Below, one piece after another: positions 1-24,600 of a stretch of 64,000 nt of DNA (its first letter is position 1; every line of letters starts with the position of its first letter). The stretch is from Whitmania pigra (taxonomy: Eukaryota; Annelida; Clitellata; Hirudinida; Haemopidae): positions 636,501-700,500 of the forward strand of contig JAJTWR010000228.1 in assembly GCA_021613335.1 (NCBI GenBank), given 5' to 3'. The notes beneath the pieces were generated by a model. That model saw only the letters and a list, made by a program, of their open reading frames with translations, ran no database searches and was not told the DNA's origin. Position numbers and translations under genes: made by a program.

Positions 1-370
1 CTGGGTCAATGCTCTATCATTGAAGGCCAGTGCTAGATCTACAAGAAAAATTATCAGTAATATTTACCCTTTTATTGCTTCAGAACAAATAACAATGTTT
101 TCTAAATCTTTTTCTCGAGTAGTTCACTTTTGAATGGCGCACGAATAATTCTATTTCTAGTTAATTTCCTAATGAATTTTTATTGGATAATATGTTCAAG
201 ATAATTTTTGGCTCCTCTTTGTATGGAGACATCATATAGGAATTGTTGACGGCGGCTTCCATTGTAAAACGTGTTCTAAATACATAATAGATTGTTCATG
301 AAAGATTCGTTTTATAAAAAAGAGTTGTCAGTGTTTGTCAATGTTTCAGTTTTACAAAATATCATACAAC

Positions 371-766
371 TTAACCTTTTTCTAGCGAGTCCCTGTTTAT
401 GGGCCAAAGATACTTTATGCGGATCGTTACCAAAAAGGGAATTGCTAGGGTGCTTTTATCCGTTTTGTGGTTTGCCGTCGTGTTATTGGTTTCATTGATG
501 GTTGAACCAATTCTTAATGTTGTCTCTGTTGTATTGCTATTGTTGGCAGTCGTACCGTTAGTTACAACGTTCGAGGGAATGTTGTCAGCCAGAGTACCTT
601 TCGTCAAGTTCCCAGCTACATTTCTTTTGGTCAGGATTTTCAAATTTTTGTCGCATTTGACCACATGTTTGCTCATCAGGGCACCTAAAGTCAAACAAAT
701 GAACACAAAACTTCCTGATAACCACTTTTCCTTAGAAAAATCTGACATCGGAACTCGAAACGACAT
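371..766 (-). CDS. first coding exon of an unidentified membrane or secreted protein (partial)
   Basis: An open frame of 131 codons starts at 766 on the minus strand. Residues about 16-31 (LSGSFVFICLTLGALM) form one hydrophobic segment after a short basic N-terminus, which fits a signal peptide or type II signal anchor. Residues about 69-98 are rich in Asn and Thr with several N-glycosylation sequons (NGT, NTT, NET, NNT), like the stem of a Golgi enzyme or a mucin-like stalk. Near the end, AAAAAGG is followed by GTTAAG, a possible splice donor. An acceptor (TATTTAG) near 275 opens a frame reading RFTMEAAVNNSYMMSPYK, so the gene probably continues left out of the window. A Met at position 7 is an alternative start. 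I do not recognise the family. A Golgi glycosyl- or sulfotransferase is only one possibility. That the exon is real is likely but not certain. Confidence 0.5.
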   Translation of the reverse strand: MSFRVPMSDFSKEKWLSGSFVFICLTLGALMSKHVVKCDKNLKILTKRNVAGNLTKGTLADNIPSNVVTNGTTANNSNTTETTLRIGSTINETNNTTANHKTDKSTLAIPFLVTIRIKYLWPINRDSLEKG

Positions 767-1402
767 TACTCGACATAAAAAGTTTTGACTTCAAATAGAG
801 TCCTGATTGAAGAGAACGAATCAACAATTCTCCGAGAACGCTCCTCTCGCTTTGTTATGCGTTGTTAAAGCAATACAGGCAACACGCAGCTGCCTCGCCT
901 TCCCATCCCCGATCAAAGGGAAACACAGGTAAACCCAGCGGGCCAATCGATTCCTACCAACATTGTTTGAACGACGTTTTTAAAAATTCCCCTATTTTAT
1001 AAAAAAAAAGCTTTTACGGAGCACCAGTTTGTTTTCGACTTATTGATTTAAACTAAACTTCAATTTTACATTTGTTAAACTAAACTTTACAACTGGTGCA
1101 ACTCCATCGACGCGTACTACCACCTAAGAGTATTGAGCATGATTAGCACTGATGAAATGAGCTTTAAATTCAAGATTAATTTTGGCCAATAACCCCAGGT
1201 TATTACCTCAGAGTCACGAAATTGAGAATTGTTGTAAGTCTCCAAAATCATTCTCAAATTAATTACAGTCTCATCAGTAAAGATTTAAAAACAAAGTTTC
1301 TCTGGAATGAAAAATAAGCTTAATAAAAAAAAGTAAAAAATATGAAGCAGAATATTTAAGGCTGGCATATCAAGTTCAGGTTAGTCTTAAAAAAATCAGG
1401 GG
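767..1402. other. spacer between TBC1D9 3' end and the left-hand gene
   Basis: About 640 bases separate the TBC1D9 stop codon from the start of the next minus-strand gene. The part near 840-960 is less AT-rich than its surroundings, as a 5' UTR or promoter of the left gene might be. I see no coding exon, repeat or RNA gene in it and no canonical AATAAA close to the TBC1D9 stop. Confidence 0.4.
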
Positions 1403-14307
<12,905 letters not shown>

Positions 14308-14751
14308 TTCAAATGATCGATTATCACTTAAAACAACTTTCAAACAATATTTAATCACCAAAAAGAGGTTAAAGAACGAGCCTTGAGACACCCCCACGAT
14401 GTTATGTAAACAAGGGATGGATGATCACACTAATTAAACACTAGTTATTATTTATTTGCCACCTTCAATATTAATATTGGTATTTAGATCTTTTAAGAAA
14501 TGTCTGAGTTCTGATAATTTTTCCGTCTAAATAATCTCATCACTCAACGGACGTTCGTATATCTACCTACTTAATATACCTCTAACAAACAAAAAAGTGT
14601 GCATCACAAAATATAAGGATTAAGATATTGATGTTATCCGGGTGTGGTCCTAACCCCCTCCCCTCCGCGCAGCGCCAGCGTATCTCCACAACGAGGTTAC
14701 AGCCCACGCTCCCACCCCGAAAGGCGGAAGCCTTGAGCGGTCAACGTAGTC

Positions 14752-14918
14752 CAGTGGCGGATTCAGGAGTGCGAGAAAAGCCGTAGCTACCGTTAGAAAA
14801 TACAAGAAAAAAATTAATCGAATCTACCTTGACTTAAAATTTCAGTAAATAACTACTTTGAACGAGTATTAATAGCTGTGCCGCACAACCTCGCCAAAGT
14901 GCTCTAGACCCGCTACTG
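14752..14918. mobile_element. small hAT-like MITE, 167 bp
   Basis: The left end is CAGTGGCGGATTCAG and the right end, read inward, is CAGTAGCGGGTCTAG, an imperfect terminal inverted repeat. The flanking 8-mers are ACGTAGTC (14744-14751) and ACGTAGTT (14919-14926), matching in 7 of 8 positions. An 8-base duplication with ends starting CAG is typical of hAT elements. There is no coding capacity, so it would be a non-autonomous copy. Confidence 0.6.
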
Positions 14919-14994
14919 ACGTAGTTCAAGTAGATTCAATCAACTTTGGAAAATTCACGGCCTGGATCAAGAGGTCCAATAGTGACAATGGAGA

Positions 14995-15000
14995 TTTATT
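14995..15000 (-). promoter_or_regulatory. polyadenylation signal AATAAA, ZZEF1-like gene
   Basis: AATAAA on the minus strand about 180 bases downstream of the deduced ZZEF1 stop codon. It is the first canonical hexamer I see there and the likely 3' end signal of that gene. Confidence 0.45.
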
Positions 15001-15178
15001 AAACACAAAAAGAAATGCATGATAAAATCCAATGATCAAAATATTCAGAATAGTGGCCAATTGGCAAGCAATTCAAAGCATGAAGTAAATCATCCTAATC
15101 AACTAATGTATCATGAAATAACTAAATATGTCAATCAGAAAATGTGTTCTCCACAAGGTGTGTAGTTACCTCAATCAC

Positions 15179-15628
15179 TCACAGAGTGGATATCATCTGA
15201 AACATTTGAAATAAAAATTAAATTTTTATAACTAAAAAAAAAGTTTGGACTTCTTACGCTGCTCACTGATGTGTTACTGGCTAAAGAAGCAAACAGCTCT
15301 GTGAGGCCAAGAAAGATGGCTGGTTTGGAAACATCTTCACTATTAATGACTTTCGAGCTTGGTTCAACATTTGATGTGACCAGCTTCTTGTAATAACTCC
15401 AGGCATGGTTGAGGAGAGAAAAATCCAAAGCTTCACTTTACAGACATGAAAGTAATTGCAACTGATATTTACTAATTATATTAAGTTGGTTGCTTTTAAC
15501 CCAAATCAAGTTCTCAGACCACTTAGGCTCTTCATTAAAAACTTTTGGCACCACAGAATAATGCATATGATGTAATATAAACTTAAATATAATCTTCTTG
15601 TAAAAGTAAATCATCTTAGCACAACAAC

Positions 15629-15669
<41 letters not shown>

Positions 15670-18600
15670 TTAAAAAAATAATAATGTGATATTAATACAA
15701 TATTTAAAATTTAAAATAATAGATTAAATAAAAGTATCAACTGACAGAGTGAAATTTCAACATTTGTTAATGAAAATGCTCCTGCAATAGTATTGCAAAT
15801 AGAGAATAATTTGCTTTCTCAGCAAACTTTGTATATATCTTTAAATATAATCTTTTGAATGAAATGGTATCATACCTGTATTCTGATGTGCTAATTCTGA
15901 GAATTAGGGATAGAATTTTGATTCTTTTCGTGGATGACAACTCATAGAAGAGACTCAGGAGACGCACCCACAAGTTATCAACATTTATTCTCCTAAATAA
16001 TGGTCACTTTAAAATTCAACAAATGCTACTCCACAATAAATGCCACAAAATTATTATTGCATAATGAATTTCATCAATAAAATAATTATAATCGTAATTG
16101 CCATTCTAATACCAAAGCTAGTACCGCCAAACAGTCAAAAGTCAACCTGAGCAAAATCTGGTCACAGATCACATGCTGGAACACCTCTAAGCCAGCAAAC
16201 TGAAATTCCTTACTCCTGACCTTTCTCATCACAAGGAACTGTCCATCGATGGAACCACCATCCAGTTTGTGGTAAAATTTGTTGCCTGTAATGGAATGAA
16301 ATCTGATGTCCAAAAACAAATCTTGCAAATACAAATAATGCTATAACAAAATCCAAACTTTAGAATAGTTAAAAAAAAATAGACCTGCATTAAATGTTGT
16401 AAAATACATTACAAAATAGCATACAAATTATGAAATAAGTGTTGATGACCTTCAAAGGTGGGCAATATTTTGTATTTTGCTATTCTAAATACATTTCCAG
16501 AGTATTTAATAATTTATATGTTTTAGAAACTCTTTTGTGTTCAACTGGCAATTGAAGAAAAACATTGGCCAGCTTAAACAAATAATCTAACGTGTAATGA
16601 AATGTAATAGCAGCTATAGTTATAAATCGCCATCACATGCCAGGTTGCGCACATAGGCTACTGCTCACAGATTATTGTACATGGGCAATCATTCGCACTG
16701 ACAGTTGTGCACATAGGCTATTGTGCAAACGACATTATAGGTTCAAACCTCCCCTCAAAATAATTAGAAATGAAAAAATAACTTTTACAAATAGTATTGA
16801 ACCCACCCAAATCAATTTCTAAATATGGCCCTGTGGCACTAAGGAGAACATTAAAATAGATTTAATTAAATTTTTTAATTGTTTAAAAGGAAATTATATT
16901 TTAAACAAATTCAAAAACATTTCAATTAAATTTGTCAAAAATTTGAATGTGAGCGACTGTCTTTTGCGCAATAGTCTATGTGAGCAATACCCATGTGTGC
17001 AATAATCTATGTGAGCAACAATCTATGTGTGCAAGTGCCATTTGAGCAACATTCTGGTTACCTAAACAAGTTGCTATTCGAGGTTCAAATGCGTTGTTAA
17101 TATATCACCTTTGGCACATTCTCTCAAATACCGAGGTACCATATTGCCAACAGTGACCGGCTGAAGCTATCAGTGGCAAATTTTTTGTTGTTACAGACAA
17201 ACAAGCCATAAGTGACAAACTTTCTGCAGACTTGAAAGTTGCTTTAGCTCACTGGATTGCCAGTTAAGGACATCTGACTTTAATTGTGAAAAATGATGGG
17301 CCATGGACAGTACTCTTCAAAACCAGGCTTACAACTTGTCAAGTCAATGCACAATCGACGCTGAGATGTACAAAGAAAAGTTGGCAGAGCATAAAGACAG
17401 TTGTGGAAAGTATTCACAGGCCTTCTACAAAGTGACTGATAGTATTATTGGCAGTACTGTAAAATTACTGTTTATAATTCAATTAATTCTCAGTTTTTTC
17501 TCAAAGATTTTAAACAAATAAATGAAATTACAACATGTTTGTGTGACAATTGATTGTTTTAGCTAACTAGGGACAGATGACTTTGCATACTGACTAATGC
17601 AGAGTTGCTACACAACAAGACAGTCTAAAAGTAGTTGGAATATATGTGTTATAATTAATCGAATTTAATCGATTAAAATAATTTTCAATTAATCGATCAA
17701 GAACATTTTAATCGTTCGTATCCCCAAATAACAGTATTTCAAAATGTGTATTGTGTATTTTAATGTTTTGAGCTCCACAAAGTATCTTGTATTTTAGTAT
17801 TTTAAATACTTTTGGCAAAGCAATTTATCATTTGGTATTTCAAATACTCGGTGGCTGGTATTTTGCCCACCTCTGATAACCTTCAACAAACAGCAGTAAA
17901 AAACTAACCCTGTATCTCTATGCTCATGGAGCCAGATATGGGAAGGGAATGCATGAGAGGGTCAAAGGTAGAAGAAGAGGAGATGAGCAGATGAGGTTTC
18001 AGCTCCGAAGAGGATGCAGTTTCTTCATTTAAATCTTGACTTCAATTTAACAATACAATGCATTAATAATGACTATGACCATGACAGCAATGGAAAGCAG
18101 ATTATTATCGATTTTGAATTATTTGAAATCTATAGCATTTGTGATGCCAAAAATGATTCTTAATAAGAAACAGTTTATATTAACAAGATACAAAGCAAAA
18201 AGTCATTATATCTTTTAGGGATCATCCATACAGGACATCAACACAAGGGGTGATGGGAGGTTTAAAGCCCTAAGTGGTTGTCCACAACATGGATGTCCAC
18301 ATGAATTTATTACAAAATTAATGAAAAATTTTGGATTCCAGTGAGTGTGGTCAAGCTGAAAGTGGACTAATGTGAACAAGGGGGAGGAGGGGTTAAAAAT
18401 CAGCAAGTTTTTGTTAATGTCCTTTATGGTTGACCCTTTACATCATCCTTGCATTATATGACATGATGTAATAACACTTGAACAAGAGCAGCATACATCA
18501 TTATCAACTCTATTTTTGACTGGTCTAACAAATCACTATCATTTTTCTAATACCAACACTTCAGAGAATTGTATCACCAATGATTCAGCTCCATTGACCT

Positions 18601-21600
18601 CAACGAAACCCTGTTCAATATTGAGATCTACATATTGGACCACTGTCAAATCAAGTATGAAATTGTGGGCCACATTGATGAATAGTTCGAGCGTGGATGG
18701 CGTAGATGTGTCCAAAACATTCTTTAGTAACTGTAAATCCAAGAATAACACATACATATATGATTCTAATTAGACAAAAATTCCATCTGCATCCATGATG
18801 GGAGACTTGAGAACAGTAACTCACCTGTCTCATCAAATCTTCATCTCTTCCCTTGGTGAGCAAAGAAATTACCAAAGAACACCACAGTTCTTCATTGGAC
18901 AGCGATGGTAATGGTTTCGAGTCCTGCATTAAGTTGATCTTGAGGACCTCCTCAAAGTTGGTGTTGAGAAGGAAAAATGTGAGGAACTGCTTGCAGTTGA
19001 TGCTCATCAAAGTGTCTGCTGCCTGTTCACATCCAAGTCACAATATTATTTCCAATAATTAATAATTATCACTATATTTAATGTGGGGTCATATTGGACA
19101 TAGGCTATCCAGGAATATCCGGAACATGGAATGAAATTACAAGTAATAATAATAATAACTATATTGTATTAAAGGGATGTTGAAATGGAAATTTACTTTG
19201 TGAACCGATCATAAAACATGAAGATAACAAATTGTCATAGTGATGCCAAAATTCATGTCAGACCTGAGGCTCTAAGCAGAACTATTTGTGACCCTAACGA
19301 ACTAACAACTTCATACTTTTAATTGTGTCAATATAACCCAAAATTATTTTATTGGTTAAATATAATAATAGTTTATATAATAAAGTTTTCTCAATGTATA
19401 TACAATATATACTATGTTGAATTTTATTTTTTATCATGTATTGTCCAATACAACCAATTTTGCAAATTCATCCATTTTCGACCAAAACAAATGTAATTAA
19501 AAACCAAATATTTTTCAATATTGTAGGAAAACTAAGTTAATCTTTGCTCAACCTAAGTCTACTCTTAATTATAATTATAAATAAAAACAAACTCTTCGTT
19601 TAGGGAAAATATAAAATTGGTATTTAAAATGTGTCCACAATTCTAATAAATTTAATTTTGAATAAGATTAATTTTTGATAAGGGTCCTAAGCAGCCTTTT
19701 ATTTCATTAAAGGGAAGGCTAGAACTGGCTGGACATGAAATCCCATGACAGGATTGCATCTGAAAGAGAGACAAGCCACTCATATTTCTTAAAGTAAACA
19801 TGCCCATACTTAATTATATATGTCCTAAGGTTTAATATCTTCTCATTAATAATTATTTTATTTAAAATTTAGTTTTTATTAATAAAACAAAAATAGGAAC
19901 AATGTTTGAGTTTCTTTGAACATTTAAAAATAAAAATTAGCAATCAAGTTGATTGTAAAATCTGGTATACAGATGGGCTGGAAAACAGATTATCCAGTAT
20001 TCAACCAAAAGTGCTATCCCGTACATCTCTAATTTATGGAGACCAAAGGATCATGTTGTCACAAAAAACTTTTTGTTTGTCCAAAAACAGTGATATTATC
20101 CAAATTGCGATTTTATTGCCCAACCTTTTATAACTTACCTCATGTTCTCATCAAAATATTATTATTATTATATTAGTTATTATTATTGTATAATTCTACG
20201 CCACTTATTCTTAGCTCTGAAAAGCAAGCAAAACTTATAAACAATAAAAAAAATGCTACTGTATAAAATTAAAATGTCATTGCACATAAGAACAAAACAT
20301 TAGCACTATCACACGTTAACAACATTCACATTTAATACATAGAGATATTCTAATTCATGGCTGTCAGTGTCCATGTTATTCTCAAACTTGCACAAATTTC
20401 ATGTTGCGCATCTTGTGCACTAATCAGTTTTAATTTTGTATTCCGTGTAAATGAGCAAATTAACTTTTAGTTTAGGACAAGCATGCATCGTTGATGTCAA
20501 TGTAACCATAAACTTATAATTTCAGAATAAAAACAAAAGCTCCTTAGCTTAGAATAGTTAACACTGCTTTAAATTAAAATAAAATTTATAATAATGAAAT
20601 GAATAATATTATGATTCTGTACTTTTTGATCATATTTCTCTGTGTAATATCCAAAACATGAGATTTGTATATGAGGACAAAAAATTTTTCCATAAAATTT
20701 TGAATTTTTTTGTGGTAAAGTGCAAATTTTATGTTTTTTAGTCCATATGACCAATTTTGGGAATTCATCCATTTTTCGACCAAAACAAATGCCTTGGATC
20801 CCTACTAATTTATTTCCTGAGCAATCATTACCAACACCCACTTTTTTAAAAAGTGCCTTCTTGTAGCTTTCATCCATCCTTGCTTTATCCAATGCCACAT
20901 TTATGAGAGATTCATTTTTTTTCATTGCCTCCATCCTCTGCTTTCTCTGGTTCTCCTCCTTTAACAACTTTGATGACATCAGTTTGACTGGTTTCACATT
21001 GCCTTCCTCCATGACCATTCCAGACTTTCTGTGATCACACAAAGCATAAAGGAACCAATTGAAAAAAGTCATTAGCAGCTAGGCAGATAATCCTTTAAAA
21101 GTTACTCTAAAGTGAACAAAAATAGAAAAGTATAAAGTCAATTGATGCAATTAATAAAAATGGTTATAGTGGTTAACGCAAAAGAAACTAATGTGGCTTA
21201 AGATTTTACTGACCTCAGTAATTCAACTTCCCGTTTGATTCTGAGTCCAAACAGATCAAAGCTAATGCCCAGATCCTCCTCCAACTGCATCTCTTCACCT
21301 TTGCTACATTTACTGCATCAATAAACATAATCATCAAATTCATATTGTTCCAAGATAAATTTAATTAATTTGCCTTTTGTATGTCAATTCCACATCCTTT
21401 AGCGTTTCCTTCACTTCATCAGAGAGAGTTCCTCTGATCACAGTATTCCTATAATGAAAACAATTTTCAACCATTATCCCCACATCTGCATTATAAATCA
21501 GCCTGTGCATTGACACCAACATAAGCTCATCAACAAGTGTTATCCTATCATCTTTGTAAAGATTGTAGATGGCTCTACAGATATATGGATTGAGAATGTT

Positions 21601-24600
21601 GTCATCTTGTGACAATGTCTGCAAATAGGAGCAAAATTAAAAGAAGTTTATCAATTTGCCCAAACCACTAACTTACTACAAGCTATTACCTAATATTATT
21701 ATCACCATTACCTCAAATTGAAGCTTGAGATCAGCATCTTCAATGTCTGCCAGAGGATCTGCTCCTACCAGTGATTCATCTTCAGAAATAGGCTTAATTC
21801 CTTTCAGCGTGGCCAGGCGTGCAATCAAGTTCTGAAAAAGAAATAAACCGAAATCACATTAGTCTTTACCGTATCTTAAACTTTACTATAACATGATCTT
21901 TTTTAACAAAAGGATTTATAAACAACATCTTCCAAATTTAAGTTTCATCAAAAACCACCTCAACGTCAGAAGAGGTGAGAATTTTTGACAATTTGCTCCC
22001 ATTAATGAAATTGTGGACTATCCTTGGGAGAACCACATTAATGGTTAACTGTAGGCCATAATCCAACTTGAGAGTACTCTGAGCTTTGATGAGAACTGAT
22101 AAAAAGCAGCCCAGCAATTCAGAATCTTCAGTGTCGTCTGCATAAAATGGTTCTCAGAGTCAAATTTTCAATAATATAAAAGATAACATAATTTAAGTGA
22201 GGAACCCTTTCAACACTAATATTTTAATGCAATTCCTTAGTTTAATAATTCAATATTCTAAAGATGGACATTTCAGATTAGAGGACTTAAAATCCCTAAT
22301 GCATTAAAAAAATCAATGGTATGGTCCAAGCCCCTCTTTGCCAAATAATGTCCTTGCACATAATCCCACTACAAAGGACTACCTTCCTGCTTATGGAAGA
22401 TTGATTCCATGATATCAAGAAGCGAAAATGGAAGTTTGAGAGGAATCCCTGCTTCATCCGAGGCATAGATCACATCCATTTCTGGAACCTTTTTCAAAAA
22501 AATCTTAATTTAAAAAGTAATAAACTCATCCTTTAAAGATCACAGTACTTTTAAAAATTTTTGTTTATTAATAAATAAATAAAAATAAAATTTTATTTGC
22601 AGAGTCAATTGTTAAAATTGTAAAATGCTTCTGCAAGAACCTGTTCTTTTCTCCTGGTCTCAACATCAATTATTTCAAAAGAATTGTTAACGCAGGACCT
22701 GAGTAGGATTCCTTTTTTCAATTTCCTCTCGTCATTGTTAAAATAGCAAAGGGGATAGCCAAATGATGGTATCTGCAGGAATATTCAAGACAATGTCAAT
22801 TACATTTAGCAATAAATTAACTAATAATTAAGCAATAATTTATTAAGAACTTAACTTAGGTTAATCCTGAACATTCTTAAACATATGTGCAAAAATATTA
22901 CTAGGAAAAGAAAAAAATGCTTCTCCACAACTCACCTTCCTTGGAAAACCAACCAACACAATGGCATAAAACACAAGGACAAGTTTGTCTGGCTAAAAAG
23001 AAAAAAATATTCTGCATAACTAAAAGATTGTAACACCTCAAACAATGCAATATTTTAAATTAGAAATGTTTGAACTGCTAGGACTAATGGTACTTGTTGC
23101 ACTCACGAACAAAAATAAGCCTAAATTGTCAGTGAATGAGAGAAAAATATACAATTAGTTATATTAAAATTTGAAAATTAAAATTAAAATGCTGAATCGA
23201 AAACAACTTTGTCTAAAACCTCCTGATTGAAGTTCATGATTTTCTCCCCAACTCTTGAGATGAGACAATTCCTCCAAAAATGATTGGATGGAGCTCGAAC
23301 AGCATCAACCACCATTTCACAATATTTTAACTGTCCTCTAAAAGTGAATTTTATGAATGTGGTCCTTAAACATATCTAAATAATTGAATCATAATTAAGT
23401 TACTGGTTTACCATAATGATTACATTTACTTGCACTTTATTTTAAAAAGAAAACAGACAGCATATAATTGTGACAGCATTTAACATTACTGGGTTGGTTA
23501 AATCAATATACAAAATCAAGGTGATACTAAATTTCATTATCAAAAAACATTTTAATCAGTGTCATTAATAAATATCTGATGTGTCATTAACCAATACGAA
23601 ACATGATGGAAAATTACTTTTGAAGGCAATGAGATCCAAATGCCATCAAACTGTCTATATAAAAACTGATATCCTTACAAGAGAGAGAATCTTCCATCTG
23701 ATAATCATTTAGTAATTATTTAGATTTAAAAAAAAAATAAGAAAAATAGGCTCAACAGCTTACCTAATAATTTACCAAAAGTGATTGTAACTCAATGAAA
23801 GAAATTGCAGATAATTCAATGCAAAATATTTAGATTGGTAGATTTTATGATTAATAAATGAATATCCTCATTTCTGCAGATGTTGTGGAGGCAATGGAAA
23901 CATTATTGAGTTAAAAACCTGGCTTCTTTTTAAATGGCTGACATAATGACGTCATTTTAATAACAATGCTGATGATGATGACAATAATATAAATAATAAT
24001 GATAATGATAATGACAACAACAACAACAACAACAACATATTGATAAATAATTAAGCACTAAGAATTTGTAGCAATTAATTTATTTCATGATGATTAAATT
24101 CCAAAAATAACCTGAAAAACTCTCTTCAGCAAAGCAAGTGCCATCAATTTGCAGTCAATGATTTCATTTTCTTCACAGCTGATGAGTGCCAAAAAATAAT
24201 AAGGTTTATGTTGATGAAGACAATGAAGATGGTACTTGCCTAGTCAAAATCTCTAGCAAAGACATAATGGCTCTTCCATTCATCCACGCCTTCTTGAGTT
24301 GAATAAAAGTCTGAGGCACGATGAAAATGGATGATGTCAGTAATTACACAAAACATCTGGATGCTGAATGATTCACTCACATCATCAGGGGGTAGAAGCC
24401 TTGCCAGCAATCCAAAGAGAATGTCATTGATACTCCATACCTTCTCACCTTCAACATCATCTCTCCAAGCCTCAGGTGGTTCTAAAAGTCATGAATGATG
24501 TATACAATGTATTTTTTTATACATTGCAATTTCCATTGGTGTTCATAAATATTTAGTCAGAGAAAGTCATCATGCAGATAGTGTTGTATTTTGCATGGCA

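Larger units (their letters stand above)
14308..15178. other. spacer between ZZEF1 3' end and TBC1D9 start
   Basis: Both flanking genes run on the minus strand. The spacer holds the presumed TBC1D9 promoter, a less AT-rich stretch at about 14640-14760, a small inverted-repeat element (14752-14918) and the ZZEF1 poly(A) signal. I see no gene in it. Confidence 0.5.

Noticed and set aside
399..788. Plus-strand open frame of 129 codons with hydrophobic runs
   Set aside because: It overlaps the minus-strand exon 371-766 almost entirely. Its hydrophobicity mirrors the Asn/Thr-rich antisense codons, so it is a shadow.
20569..20833. Tail of a 167-codon minus-strand frame
   Set aside because: A GTAATG donor near 20833 ends the exon. 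The remaining part contains the 41-base duplication and is low-complexity.
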